DNA from: an uncultured Eubacteriales bacterium
Lineage (GTDB): Bacteria; Bacillota; Clostridia; Peptostreptococcales; Anaerovoracaceae
Length of the DNA stretch: 64,000 nucleotides
Direction of reading: 5' to 3'
NCBI GenBank assembly: GCA_900542295.1
Contig: UQNJ01000013.1
Coordinates: 5,261-69,260 of the forward strand
Shown here piece after piece: positions 34,250 through 44,199 of the stretch (positions are counted from its first letter, which is position 1; the number at the start of each line of letters is the position of its first letter). The notes beneath the pieces are model-generated. The model saw nothing but the letters and a program-made list of their open reading frames with translations. It was not told the DNA's origin and made no database searches. Both the position numbers and the translations under genes were made by a program.

Positions 34250-34278
34250 TTGAAACTCCAAAGAATTTAGTGTATAAT
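34250..34278 (+). promoter_or_regulatory. Promoter of prfB
   Basis: TTGAAA (34250-34255) and TATAAT (34273-34278) are 17 bases apart, 70 bases before the prfB start codon. Confidence 0.75.
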
Positions 34279-34347
34279 AAAAAGTCAACGGCTGCGCATA
34301 TGCAAAGTAATATTTTTGCAGCTATTCTGAGAAAAGGAGTGAGACTT

Positions 34348-35449
34348 ATGATACAGCTTGATAATGTAAAAGCTTCCCTTCCTGAGATGAAGGCCACACT
34401 TAAAGAAGTCGGTGACTCTCTTTGACCTGCCTAAGATTGAAGCGGAGTTGGAAAGAAGCAGCAGAGAAATAGAACAAGAGGATTTTTGGAGTAATCTGGA
34501 ATATGCTCAGAAAATCATGAAAGAAAAAAAGTCAATGGAAAACACCTTGGACGGGTACAATGATTTGAAAAAAACTCTTGAGGATATAGAAGAACTTACA
34601 GAAATGGCAGAAGCAGAAGATGATGAGGCGATGGCATCGGAAATACAAAGCATGTTTGACGGTTTGCAGGAGGAGCTTGAAGCGATGAGAGTAAAAACCT
34701 TGCTGACCGGAAAGTATGACGGCTGCGGTGCAATCATATCAATACATGCAGGTACGGGAGGCGTGGACGCCATGGACTGGGCATCAATGTTGCTGAGGAT
34801 GTACACAAGATGGTGCGAGAAAAAAGGATATTCCCTTAAGCTTATAGATTTACAGGATGATACGGAAGCCGGAATCAAGAGTGCAACACTTATAGTTGAA
34901 GGAGAGAACGCATACGGATATCTTAAAAATGAAAAGGGAGTACATCGGCTTGTGCGAATTTCACCGTTCAATGCCGCAGGCAAGAGGCAGACGTCATTTG
35001 CTCAGCTTGAGGTGGTTCCCGAAATAGAAGAAGACCTTTCGGTGGAAATAGATCCGGAAGATCTTAGGATAGATACCTACAGGAGCAGTGGAGCAGGCGG
35101 ACAGCATGTCAACAAAACTGATTCTGCAATACGGATTACCCATTTGCCGACAAATATAGTAGTTACATGCCAAAATGAACGAAGCCAGCATCAGAATAAG
35201 GAAACGGCCATGAAAATTCTCATGTCCAAGTTGGCTGAACTAAAAGAAGAAGAGCACAAGGAAAATCTTAAAGAACTTAAGGGGGATTATTCCATGAATA
35301 CATGGGGTTCACAGATACGTTCTTATGTTTTTCAGCCCTACACTATGGTTAAAGATCACAGGACAGGTGCGGAAACATCAAATGTAGGGGCTGTAATTGA
35401 CGGGGACCTTGACTATTTTATAAACGAAAAACTCAAATATAAGGAATAA
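34348..35449 (+). CDS. prfB: Peptide chain release factor 2 (programmed +1 frameshift)
   Basis: RF2 recognises UAA and UGA and releases the finished chain. The gene starts at ATG 34348 behind AAAAGGAGTGAG and runs 25 codons to an in-frame TGA (34423-34425) in the context CTT TGA C. A +1 shift skipping base 34423 joins it to the long frame ending at 35449, giving about 366 residues. The RF2-specific SPF tripeptide (VRISPFNAAGKRQTSF) and the catalytic GGQ (SGAGGQHVNKTDSAIR) are present. Continuous-frame annotation would wrongly begin at 34412. tex follows after four bases. Confidence 0.96.
34411..34426 (+). promoter_or_regulatory. prfB programmed frameshift site
   Basis: The site is CTT TGA C (34420-34426), with GGTGA (34411-34415) as a modest internal Shine-Dalgarno-like element. 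Low RF2 makes termination at TGA slow and favours the slip, so RF2 regulates its own synthesis. The stimulatory element is weaker than the usual AGGGGG. Confidence 0.9.
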
Positions 35450-35452
35450 CAT

Positions 35453-37627
35453 ATGGACATTATTAAAAAATTAGCAGCAGAATTTAAAATAAAAGAATCT
35501 CAGGTTGAGCATACGGTGGAGCTAATTGACGAAGGAAACACAATACCTTTTATTGCCAGATACCGAAAAGAAGTGACAGGCGGTCTCAGCGATGTAACCT
35601 TGAGAGATATGGATGAGAGACTCAAATACCTCAGAAATCTACAAGAAAGAAAAGAAGAGGTTTTAAGGCTTATCGACGAGCAGGGCAAGCTGACCTGCGA
35701 GCTTAAGACGGAAATAGAAAAGGCGGAAGTTCTTCAGAGAGTAGAAGACCTTTATAAACCGTTCAGACAGAAAAAGGCAACAAGAGCTTCAAAAGCGAAA
35801 GAAAAAGGACTTGAACCGCTGGCGATGATAATATACGCACAGCTGAAGACGGAGGGCGGCTCACTGGATGATGCGGCAGCATTTATAAATCCGGACAAAG
35901 AGGTAAGCACTGCCGAGGAGGCTATGGCAGGGGCACTGGATATAATAGCCGAAATGATTGCGGACGATCCTGAAATAAACGGAAAAGTAAGAGAGAAAAC
36001 TTTTGCTTCGGGAACCATAGAGACAGAAGCTGTCGATCCGGAAGAAAAAACTGTATATGAAATGTATTATGACAGAACCGAAGCAATATGCAAGATTCCA
36101 AATCATAGAGTTCTTGCAGTAAACAGAGGTGAAAAAGAAAAGAAACTCAAGGTTAAAGTTGTCATGGATCAGGACAAGATACATGAGATAATAGCTAAGG
36201 ATATAATAACAAACACTAAGTCAATATTTAAAGATATGCTTGATTCAACGATAGATGATGCATATAAGAGACTTATGGCACCTTCTGTTGAAAGGGAGAT
36301 GAGAAATCTTCTTACGGAACGGGCGCAGACAGAAGCAATCAAAATATTTGCACAAAATACTGAAAGTCTTTTGATGGTGCCCCCTGTAAGAGACAAAAAT
36401 GTTTTGAGTATAGACCCGGGATACAGGACAGGCTGTAAGGTTGCTGTTCTTGACGGAACCGGAAAGCTTAAGGCATATACCACAATATATCCTACTCAGC
36501 CCAAGAATGACATAAAAGGCACTGAAGCGGTTCTTAAGAAGCTGATTGAAAAATACAGCGTAGATGTTATTGTCATAGGAAACGGAACTGCTTCCAGAGA
36601 GACAGAAGAGGTAGTGGCAGACTTTATAAAGAAGAACGGATATCAGATACAGTACACCATAGTTAATGAGGCGGGAGCATCTGTTTATTCGGCATCAAAA
36701 CTGGCGGCAGAAGAATATCCGGAGCTTGATGTTACCACAAGAGGAGCAATGTCATTGGGGAGGAGACTTCAAGATCCGCTTGCCGAACTGGTAAAAATAG
36801 ACCCGAGGAGTATCGGAGTAGGACAGTATCAGCATGATATGAACCAGAAACAGCTTGCCGGGGCGCTTACTAATGTGGTGGAAGATTGTGTAAACAGAGT
36901 CGGAGTTGACCTTAACACTGCATCACCATCACTCCTTTCATATATTTCCGGAATCAACATGGGCATTGCCAAGAATATAGTTGCGTACAGAGAGGAAAAC
37001 GGCAGATTTTCCGACAGAAAACAGCTTATGAAAGTTCCCAAGCTTGGTGAAAAGGCCTTTAAGCAGTGTGCGGGCTTTCTTCGTATAGACGGAGGGAAGG
37101 AGCCTCTGGATGCTACTTCCGTACATCCTGAATCATATAACGCAGCAAAAGCCATGATGGAAAAGTTAGAGATTGAAAAAGACTCCATAGGCAGAGGCGG
37201 CGACAAGACAGTCGAAGAAAAGATAAAAAAGGCTTACGGTGAAAAGACGTTGTCAAAGTGTATAAGTAAGATGGCGGATGATCTGGGCATAGGCGAAATG
37301 ACACTTTCGGATATAATTGAGGAATTGAAGAAGCCTGCCAGAGACCCGAGAGAAGACGCACCTCCTGTTATATTCAGAAATGATGTTAAAAGCTTTGAGG
37401 ATCTTAAAGTTGACATGGAGCTTACCGGAACAGTGAGAAATGTCGTAGATTTTGGGGCATTCGTCGATATAGGTGTAAAAAATGATGGATTGGTTCATAT
37501 ATCGCAAATGAGCGATAAGTACATAAAACATCCTTTAGATGTGGTTTCCGTAGGTGATACGGTTAAAGTGAAGATTATATCTATTGACCATGAAAAGATG
37601 AAAATAGGTCTGACAATGAAGCTATAG
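35453..37627 (+). CDS. tex: Tex-family S1 RNA-binding protein
   Basis: The 724-residue protein matches Tex, a nucleic-acid-binding factor associated with transcription. The N-terminal helical region (IPFIARYRKEVTGGLSDVTLRDMDERL) is followed by a YqgF-like RNase H fold (VLSIDPGYRTGCKVAVLDGTG) and helix-hairpin-helix segments (VGVDLNTASPSLLSYISGIN). The C-terminal S1 domain (GTVRNVVDFGAFVDIGVKNDGLVHISQ) completes it. Length is typical. It starts four bases after prfB and is followed after nine bases by a HAD phosphatase gene. Confidence 0.94.
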   Translation: MDIIKKLAAEFKIKESQVEHTVELIDEGNTIPFIARYRKEVTGGLSDVTLRDMDERLKYLRNLQERKEEVLRLIDEQGKLTCELKTEIEKAEVLQRVEDLYKPFRQKKATRASKAKEKGLEPLAMIIYAQLKTEGGSLDDAAAFINPDKEVSTAEEAMAGALDIIAEMIADDPEINGKVREKTFASGTIETEAVDPEEKTVYEMYYDRTEAICKIPNHRVLAVNRGEKEKKLKVKVVMDQDKIHEIIAKDIITNTKSIFKDMLDSTIDDAYKRLMAPSVEREMRNLLTERAQTEAIKIFAQNTESLLMVPPVRDKNVLSIDPGYRTGCKVAVLDGTGKLKAYTTIYPTQPKNDIKGTEAVLKKLIEKYSVDVIVIGNGTASRETEEVVADFIKKNGYQIQYTIVNEAGASVYSASKLAAEEYPELDVTTRGAMSLGRRLQDPLAELVKIDPRSIGVGQYQHDMNQKQLAGALTNVVEDCVNRVGVDLNTASPSLLSYISGINMGIAKNIVAYREENGRFSDRKQLMKVPKLGEKAFKQCAGFLRIDGGKEPLDATSVHPESYNAAKAMMEKLEIEKDSIGRGGDKTVEEKIKKAYGEKTLSKCISKMADDLGIGEMTLSDIIEELKKPARDPREDAPPVIFRNDVKSFEDLKVDMELTGTVRNVVDFGAFVDIGVKNDGLVHISQMSDKYIKHPLDVVSVGDTVKVKIISIDHEKMKIGLTMKL

Positions 37628-37636
37628 AGGAGAAAC

Positions 37637-38281
37637 ATGATAAAATCTATTTTATTTGATTTTGACGGAACACTTATAAACACAAACGATGTCATCATAG
37701 AAGCATGGCAGTATACATATAAGCATTACGGCTTTGATGAGGTGCCTGTTGAGCATATCACTAAGTGCTTCGGAGAACCGCTTCTTGTCACTATGGCAAG
37801 AGAATTCCCAGATATAGATCCCGAGGAGAGCGCCTCGGTTTATCGACAGAGGCAGGCAGACATGGCTGAAAAACTTGTGACTGTCTTTGACGGAATACCT
37901 GTTCTTTTGAAAGAACTTAAAAGAGCGGGGTACAAAATAGGAATAGTTACTTCAAGAACGAGAGAATCCACAATGCGGTACCTTAAACAGTTCGATATAG
38001 AAGAGTATTTTGACGGAGTTGTAACCTGTGACGATACCGACAGGCATAAACCCGATCCGGAACCGGTGCTTATGGGGCTTAAAAAGCTGGATACAGACAA
38101 AGATTGTGCATTGATGATAGGCGATAGTTCTTTTGACATGAAGAGCGCAAACAATGCAGGCGTAAAAACTGTACTTGTCGGATGGAGAGCAGCGGCTGAA
38201 AACGGTGATGTAGGAGAGTGCCGTGTTGATTACTGGATAGAAAGACCTATGGATCTGATGGAGATTCTTAAGGAGATGTAA
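37637..38281 (+). CDS. HAD-family phosphatase (PpaX/Gph-like)
   Basis: The 214-residue protein carries the HAD motif I FDFDGTLINT (residues 7-16), motif II in GIVTSRTRES, the lysine in HKPDPEPVLMGL and motif III IGDSSFDMKSANNAG. The alpha-helical cap lies between motifs I and II. It resembles pyrophosphatase PpaX and phosphoglycolate phosphatase, and the substrate is not decidable by eye. It overlaps the start of addB by one base (TAATG), so both are translationally linked. Confidence 0.87.
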   Translation: MIKSILFDFDGTLINTNDVIIEAWQYTYKHYGFDEVPVEHITKCFGEPLLVTMAREFPDIDPEESASVYRQRQADMAEKLVTVFDGIPVLLKELKRAGYKIGIVTSRTRESTMRYLKQFDIEEYFDGVVTCDDTDRHKPDPEPVLMGLKKLDTDKDCALMIGDSSFDMKSANNAGVKTVLVGWRAAAENGDVGECRVDYWIERPMDLMEILKEM

Positions 38282-41200
38282 TGCTCAACATTTTTTACGG
38301 AAGAGAGAATATTGACAAAGAAAAATTCATATTTGAACAGCTTGGCAAAAGGGCACTTGTAATGGTGCCCGATCAATATACGTTAGAGGCGGAAAAACAA
38401 GCTTTCCGTCATCTTGGTGTATCGTCGCTCATGGATATAGAAATTGTTTCTGCAACTAGTCTCGGTAACAATATATTGAAGGAAATAGGCGGAAACAGAC
38501 GAAATTTTATCAATAAATACGGCCGTCATATGTTGCTGTACAAGAGTGCCAGGGAACGACGGGAAGATTTGAAAGTATTCAGAGGAATGGAAACAAAGTC
38601 ATCGTTTCTTGACGCCGTAAATAATTTCATATCCGAAATGAAGCAGTATGACTGCGGTTCAGACGATCTGAAAGAAATGTCTTTGCGGTTTAAGACCGAC
38701 TCCTATACTTCGGGAAAGCTTCAGGACATCTACATCCTTTTTAGCGAATACGAGAAACAAATAAAGGGAAAATATACGGATTCGGAAGACTATATAGATT
38801 TATATCTGGAGAAGATAAAAGAATCGTCTCTTGTCTGTGGCAATTCCATATGGGTATACGGGTTTGACAGCTTTGCACCAAAGACCATGGCATTGCTTGG
38901 ACAGCTTATGACATATGCCGGCGATGTCAATCTTGTATTGACATGGGATGATAAAAGAAGCGACCGTGATTTGTTTGAACTTACGGGAATGGTGATGGAA
39001 AATGCCGAAAAGCTTGCGAAGTCTCTTGGCGTTTCGCACAAAAGGTTTAAAATCCCCGATACATATGAGCGGAGCGATAAGATAAAAGCTGTAAGACATA
39101 TTGAAAGAGAGCTTTATACATTGCCGTCGGCAAAATCATTTCATAATGAGGGCCTTACTCTCACAGAAGCGGCAGGAGTATATAACGAGGCGGAGAGCGC
39201 TGCGGCATATGTGCTTCATCTTGTTCGTGACAAAGGCTTGAGATACAGAGACATAAGGCTTGTCTGCAACGATTTGGAGGGCAGAGGGGCGATAATACAA
39301 AAAGTTTTTGAAGAATATGGGATAGAGCTTTTTTCTGATACTAAGCGTGATATAATGGCCAATCCTGTAGTTAAACATATCCTATCGTTAATAGACGTTG
39401 TGATTGAAAATTACCGCTCGGACAAGGTCCTTTCCATGCTTAAATCCGGATTTGGCGATTTGAAATACGATGAAGTCGCAGACCTTGAGAACTATGCTAT
39501 AAAGTATAAGATTAAGGGGAATATGTGGAAGAAGCCTTTCCGCCGTGGAAAAGAAGAATACGGTGAAGAGGGTTTGAAGCATATAAACGAATTAAGAAAA
39601 AAGGCACTTGCGTCTGTTATAGTTTTAGAAGAAGTTTTTAAAAGTCAGACGACGGGGGAATTTATAGAATCATTTTATAATTATCTTTGCACGGAGCTGA
39701 AGCTTCGTGACAGGATTTTGGATTTTATTGCAAAGCAGGAACAGAAAAATTTCTTTGAGCTTGCAGAAGAGACGGCTCATATATGGGAGAGCATTGCCGA
39801 CATTCTCAATCAGATGTATGAGATAATGGGAGAGGAAAGCTTCGACGCCGAAATGTTCAGAGATATATTCGTTACAGGTCTTGGGCAAGTTGAAATAGGT
39901 CTGCTGCCACCTACTGAAGACGGCTTGGTTCTTGGAAATATTCAAAGAAGCCGAAGCGGTCGGATAAAGGCTCTTGTAGTAATAGGTGCAAATGAGGGAA
40001 TTCTTCCGCAGGAGAAGCCTACTCAGGGTCTGTTTTCGGCAGAGGAGAGAGAATTGTTCAGGAATGATGGAAAGGAATTGTGCAAGGTGGATTCCATTAG
40101 GTTTATGGAAGAGAGGCTTGCCATATACAGAACTTTGTCTTCACCTTCCGAATATATGTGGATAAGCTACAGCCTGACAGATGAAGCAGGAGGACAAATC
40201 AGACCTTCAAGAATATTTTTGAAAATAAAGGAACTTTTTCCCGAGGCTGAGGTATCAAGGGATTTAATAAATGGAGATGATGACGGACTTCTTATAAACT
40301 CCATGCTCAGCGGCAGAAGGCATATAAGCCGCAAGATTTTGGCAGCAGGAGAAGGAGATGGTGTGGAGCATAGATGGAAATCAGCGATCGGATGGCTTCA
40401 GCAGAATCACCCCGAAGATATTGGCGAAATCAGGAACAGTATAGCGTTCACTAACAGGCAGGAAGCTTTAGGGAGAGAGGCGTCGTCGGCGCTTTTTAAC
40501 AAGAATCCTTATAAGGCGCTTAGCCTTAGTCCGTCAAGAGTTGAAAGATATGCAAGATGTCCCTTCTCACATCTTGTGAGTTACGGTTTTAGACCGGAGG
40601 AACGCAGAGTATTTGAAGCGGCACCGAGAGAAATAGGAGATATATATCATCGCTGCCTTATGGCACTGACAGAAAAGCTTACAGAAGACGGTGTTCCGGT
40701 TACATCTTCAAAATCTCATTGGATGACTTTGACAAAAGAAGAATGCTGTGAGATGGTTGAAAAGGAAATTGAGCAGATTACAGTTCTGTACAGAGAGGGG
40801 CTGTTTAATTCCGGAAACCTTGAGGAATACAGGCAAAAGCGTATAGTGAAGATTTGCTCACAAGTATGCTGGACTGTTGTTGAACAGGTAAGAGCCGGGA
40901 AAATAGACAGAATTGAGCCGGAAATATCATTTGGCAGAAACGGAAAACTTCCGCCGTTGGAAGTAGATATCGACGGAGAAAAGGTTTATATCGAAGGCAT
41001 AATCGACAGAGTTGATTTCCTTCAAAACGGCCGCATCAAAATAGTGGATTATAAGACGGGAAGAGAGACTTTTGATGTAAAAGAAGCCGCAGCGGGATAT
41101 CGCCTTCAGCTGATGACTTATCTGGAGGCGGCATGCGGAGAAAAGGGAAAACCTGCGGGGGTGTTTTATTTTAAAATAAAAGAACCATCTGTGGACTTTT

Positions 41201-41583
41201 CAGGCAGAGAAGTAGACGAAGAAACTTTGCAGAAAGAAGTTAGAAAGTCTTTTAAATTAGATGGTATAATGGTTGAGGAACCTGAGGTAATAGAAGATAT
41301 AGCAGGGAACTTTGAGGGGTACTCGGAAATAGTGCCCATAAGAGCCACGGCAGACGGAATAAGGAATACAGGTAAAAACGGACTTATGGCAGAAGAAGAG
41401 TTTGCAGAGCTGCAATCGGCCGCAGCTGACAGAATAAGACAGGCTTGTATAGATTTGGCAAAGGGAAAAATAGATATTCATCCCATGAAGACCGAAGAAA
41501 CCTCGGCATGTGCATTTTGCAGATATAAAGGGATATGCAGGTTTGACACCGTATTTGAAGGGTGCAGTTTTAATATAATATGA
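38281..41583 (+). CDS. addB: AddB-type helicase-exonuclease subunit
   Basis: The 1,100-residue protein resembles AddB, the non-motor subunit of the AddAB double-strand-break resection complex. The C-terminal PD-(D/E)xK nuclease is visible (GIIDRVDF, then IVDYKTGRE). The cysteines of the Fe-S cluster are in RCPFSHL and in the final CAFCRYKGICRFDTVFEGC. The N-terminal VPDQYTLEAEKQAF motif is typical of AddB. The Walker A position reads GRENIDKEK and lacks the GK(S/T) of B. subtilis AddB. The addA partner gene, usually next door, is absent here; a GNAT gene follows instead with overlap. Confidence 0.85.
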   Translation: MLNIFYGRENIDKEKFIFEQLGKRALVMVPDQYTLEAEKQAFRHLGVSSLMDIEIVSATSLGNNILKEIGGNRRNFINKYGRHMLLYKSARERREDLKVFRGMETKSSFLDAVNNFISEMKQYDCGSDDLKEMSLRFKTDSYTSGKLQDIYILFSEYEKQIKGKYTDSEDYIDLYLEKIKESSLVCGNSIWVYGFDSFAPKTMALLGQLMTYAGDVNLVLTWDDKRSDRDLFELTGMVMENAEKLAKSLGVSHKRFKIPDTYERSDKIKAVRHIERELYTLPSAKSFHNEGLTLTEAAGVYNEAESAAAYVLHLVRDKGLRYRDIRLVCNDLEGRGAIIQKVFEEYGIELFSDTKRDIMANPVVKHILSLIDVVIENYRSDKVLSMLKSGFGDLKYDEVADLENYAIKYKIKGNMWKKPFRRGKEEYGEEGLKHINELRKKALASVIVLEEVFKSQTTGEFIESFYNYLCTELKLRDRILDFIAKQEQKNFFELAEETAHIWESIADILNQMYEIMGEESFDAEMFRDIFVTGLGQVEIGLLPPTEDGLVLGNIQRSRSGRIKALVVIGANEGILPQEKPTQGLFSAEERELFRNDGKELCKVDSIRFMEERLAIYRTLSSPSEYMWISYSLTDEAGGQIRPSRIFLKIKELFPEAEVSRDLINGDDDGLLINSMLSGRRHISRKILAAGEGDGVEHRWKSAIGWLQQNHPEDIGEIRNSIAFTNRQEALGREASSALFNKNPYKALSLSPSRVERYARCPFSHLVSYGFRPEERRVFEAAPREIGDIYHRCLMALTEKLTEDGVPVTSSKSHWMTLTKEECCEMVEKEIEQITVLYREGLFNSGNLEEYRQKRIVKICSQVCWTVVEQVRAGKIDRIEPEISFGRNGKLPPLEVDIDGEKVYIEGIIDRVDFLQNGRIKIVDYKTGRETFDVKEAAAGYRLQLMTYLEAACGEKGKPAGVFYFKIKEPSVDFSGREVDEETLQKEVRKSFKLDGIMVEEPEVIEDIAGNFEGYSEIVPIRATADGIRNTGKNGLMAEEEFAELQSAAADRIRQACIDLAKGKIDIHPMKTEETSACAFCRYKGICRFDTVFEGCSFNII

Positions 41584-42152
41584 AAGTGAGGAAATTTAAT
41601 ACCATGGAAACTAAAAACCTGATTATAAAGAATTCCCTATGGGAAGATATTCCTGATTTTTGTATTTGGGAAAGAAAACCGGAAGTTACTGAATTTTTCA
41701 GCATAAGAAATGATCAGCCGGATGAAGATGTTTTTAGAAAGTTTGTTGAAGATGATAGCAATCCTAAGTCACGGCAGTTTACAATATGGCTTAAAACCTC
41801 AGGAGAACCGATCAGAATAGGCAGAATAGTACTTGCTGACATTGAGGAGGGGTTTAAGGCTGAACTGTGGCGTATATATATAGCCGATGAAAAATTACGC
41901 GGCAAGGGATATGGTAAGGAAGCCATGATTGCTGTTATGAAGTATTGTTTTGAAGAACTTGGACTTGAGAGGCTTTATCTTGATCATTATACAGGTAATC
42001 CGGCAGCAGGTCTTTACCTTTCACTGGGATTTACATACGAAGGGGTGCTCCGCAGTAATTGCAGAAAAAACGGCAAGCTTTATGATGTTCATTTAATGTC
42101 CATTCTTAAACATGAATATGAGGGAAGATATTTATTTAATACGGAAGAATAA
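41580..42152 (+). CDS. GNAT-family N-acetyltransferase (RimJ/RimL type)
   Basis: The 190-residue protein has the acetyl-CoA-binding motif RGKGYGKEAMIAVMKYCFEELGLERLYLDHY and the follow-on NPAAGLYLSLGFTYEGVLR motif of the RimJ/RimL-like acetyltransferases. The frame opens with an ATG overlapping the addB stop. A second ATG at 41604 gives the N-terminus METKNLIIKNS, which fits the family better and has GTGAGG upstream. The acetylated target is unknown. Confidence 0.85.
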   Translation: MKVRKFNTMETKNLIIKNSLWEDIPDFCIWERKPEVTEFFSIRNDQPDEDVFRKFVEDDSNPKSRQFTIWLKTSGEPIRIGRIVLADIEEGFKAELWRIYIADEKLRGKGYGKEAMIAVMKYCFEELGLERLYLDHYTGNPAAGLYLSLGFTYEGVLRSNCRKNGKLYDVHLMSILKHEYEGRYLFNTEE

Positions 42153-42175
42153 TGAAAAGATTGAAATTAAAACCC

Positions 42176-42204
42176 TTGTTAAAAATCTAAAAATTTTGTA
42201 AAAT
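42176..42204 (+). promoter_or_regulatory. Candidate promoter of deoD
   Basis: TTGTTA (42176-42181) and TAAAAT (42199-42204) are 17 bases apart, about 60 bases before the deoD start. Confidence 0.55.
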
Positions 42205-42262
42205 AGAAATAATAGTGTAATTTAAAAGATAAAATATGACGATAAAAGAAAGGGGAAGAATT

Positions 42263-42970
42263 ATGACAAATATTCCTACACCGCACATAGAAGCTAAAGC
42301 CGGAGATTTTGCAGAAACGGTGCTTATGCCGGGAGATCCTCTGCGTGCCAAATTTATAGCGGAAAATTTCCTGAAAGATGCAAAGCTTGTGAACAATGTA
42401 AGAGGAATACAAGGATACACAGGAACATATAAAGGAAAGAGGGTATCCGTAATGGCATCCGGAATGGGAATGCCGTCTATGGCAATATATTCATATGAGC
42501 TTTTTAATTTTTACGATGTAAAAAATATAATCAGAGTCGGAACAGCCGGAGTTGTTGATCCGTCATTAAAGGTAAGAGATGTGGTAATCGGAATGGGGGC
42601 ATGTACCAATTCCAATTATGCCGCACAGTTTGAACTGCCGGGAACTTATGCACCGATTTGTTCCTATGAGCTTCTGACTAAGGCCGTTGAGGCTGCAAAA
42701 AAAATCGGAATAGATCCTAAAGTAGGAAATATATATTCATCAGATGCATTTTATGATGATGCGGCAAGCCTGTCAAAATGGCAAAAAATGGGAGTTCTGG
42801 CAACCGAAATGGAAGCTGCAGCACTATACATGAATGCAGCAAGAGCCGGCAGGAATGCGCTCGCAATTTGTACAATTTCCGATAATCCGTTTACCGGTGA
42901 AGCCACAACGGCTGAAGAAAGACAGAAGACATTTACTGCTATGATGGAAATTGCTCTTGAAATCGCATAA
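42263..42970 (+). CDS. deoD: Purine nucleoside phosphorylase, DeoD type
   Basis: The start at 42263 (235 residues) follows AAAGGGGAAG; an upstream ATG nine codons earlier is less likely. The protein begins TPHIEAKAGDFAETVLMPGDPLRAKFIAE, the hallmark of hexameric DeoD enzymes. It also contains the phosphate-site Arg in IRVGTAG and the catalytic-site TEMEAAALY and ICTISDNP segments. It phosphorolyses purine (deoxy)nucleosides to the base and (deoxy)ribose 1-phosphate. Together with the NCS2 permease and the phosphoribosyltransferase it fits a purine salvage repertoire. Confidence 0.94.
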   Translation: MTNIPTPHIEAKAGDFAETVLMPGDPLRAKFIAENFLKDAKLVNNVRGIQGYTGTYKGKRVSVMASGMGMPSMAIYSYELFNFYDVKNIIRVGTAGVVDPSLKVRDVVIGMGACTNSNYAAQFELPGTYAPICSYELLTKAVEAAKKIGIDPKVGNIYSSDAFYDDAASLSKWQKMGVLATEMEAAALYMNAARAGRNALAICTISDNPFTGEATTAEERQKTFTAMMEIALEIA

Positions 42971-42996
42971 TCGCATAAAATAAGGAGACGAAAACA

Positions 42997-44085
42997 ATGG
43001 AAAACAGATACCCGAGGCTTGAAATAAATCTTGCTCATTTGCAGCACAATGTATCAAGAATTGTTGAAAGATGTGGAAGCTGCGGCATTCAGGTTGCAGG
43101 CGTAATCAAAGGTGCAACAGGAATTCCGGAAGTGGCGCAGGCATTTGATAAAGGAGGCGCAGCTTTTATTGCTTCATCAAGGCTTGAGCAGATAGAGGAC
43201 GCTATCAATGCAGGAATAGAAAAACCTATGATGCTTATAAGAGTTCCTATGCTCAGCGAAATCAAAGATGTTATAAGACTTGCAGATATAAGTCTCAATA
43301 GTGACTTTGAAGTGATAAAGGCGCTTAACGAAGAGGCTAAACGCCAGGGGAAACTTCATAAAGTTATTCTTATGGCGGATCTTGGAGATCTCAGAGAGGG
43401 ATTCTGGGATAAGGATGAAATGGTTGAAATCGCTGAATATATTGAAAACAGAATGATAAATATTCAGCTTGTCGGAATAGGAACAAATTTAGGATGCTAC
43501 GGCTCTATCGCTCCTACAGCAGAGAAGCTCCAAGAGTTAGTCGAACTTGCGGAGAGGATAGAGGAAAGATTGGACCGTGAACTGGAATACATTTCAGGCG
43601 GGGCAACAAGTAGCTTGATGAGAGTATGGGACAAAGATATTCCAAAGAGAATAAATCTTCTCAGAGTAGGAGAGGGAATCCTACTTGCAAGAGACTTGGA
43701 TGTATTTTACGGATACGACATGTCAGAACTTTATCAGGATGTTTTCAGGCTGAAAGCAGAAGTTATTGAAATTAAGACGAAGCCATCATATCCTGTGGGA
43801 ACCATTACGGTAGACGCTTTTGGTCATACTCCTGAGTATGTGGACAGAGGAATGAGAAAGAGAGCACTTCTTGCTATGGGTAAGGTGGATTATGGCGACC
43901 CTTGCGAGCTTATACCTCTGGAAGAAGGAATAGAGGTTCTTGGGGCTTCAAGCGACCATACGATAATAGATGTTGAAGAGGCTGAAAAAGATTATAAGAT
44001 AGGAGATATAATGACTTTCGATGTATGTTATGCAACTGTTGTATATTTAACCAATTGCAGAAATGTACATATAGCTTTTGTTTAG
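42997..44085 (+). CDS. Alanine racemase-family PLP enzyme, probable ornithine racemase
   Basis: This 362-residue protein belongs to the alanine racemase N-domain family. PRLEINLAHLQHNV leads to VAGVIKGATG, whose Lys would hold PLP. MADLGDLREGFWD and a glycine-rich STGG-like stretch (EYISGGATSS) follow. The DLREGFW signature and length match the clostridial ornithine/amino acid racemase Orr group rather than biosynthetic Alr, which has a longer C-terminal domain. It would feed ornithine fermentation. It follows deoD by 26 bases with an AAGGAGACG site. Substrate preference is inferred. Confidence 0.8.
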   Translation: MENRYPRLEINLAHLQHNVSRIVERCGSCGIQVAGVIKGATGIPEVAQAFDKGGAAFIASSRLEQIEDAINAGIEKPMMLIRVPMLSEIKDVIRLADISLNSDFEVIKALNEEAKRQGKLHKVILMADLGDLREGFWDKDEMVEIAEYIENRMINIQLVGIGTNLGCYGSIAPTAEKLQELVELAERIEERLDRELEYISGGATSSLMRVWDKDIPKRINLLRVGEGILLARDLDVFYGYDMSELYQDVFRLKAEVIEIKTKPSYPVGTITVDAFGHTPEYVDRGMRKRALLAMGKVDYGDPCELIPLEEGIEVLGASSDHTIIDVEEAEKDYKIGDIMTFDVCYATVVYLTNCRNVHIAFV

Positions 44086-44128
44086 AAACCGGTGTGGAGA
44101 ACAAGAGAGTGCGAGGCGCTGCCAAACA

Positions 44129-44157
44129 TTGACAAAATCAAGCTTTTACAGTATAAT
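44129..44157 (+). promoter_or_regulatory. Promoter of greA-lysS
   Basis: Perfect TTGACA (44129-44134) and TATAAT (44152-44157) hexamers lie 17 bases apart, 42 bases before greA. Confidence 0.9.
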
Positions 44158-44199
44158 ATTAGGCACGGCTCGAAAGAAAGTCGAAAGGAGATATCAGGA

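Noticed and set aside
44092..44199. N-terminal extension of GreA
   Set aside because: The extension contains the consensus promoter at 44129-44157 and lies ahead of a good ribosome binding site. The start at 44200 gives the normal GreA length.
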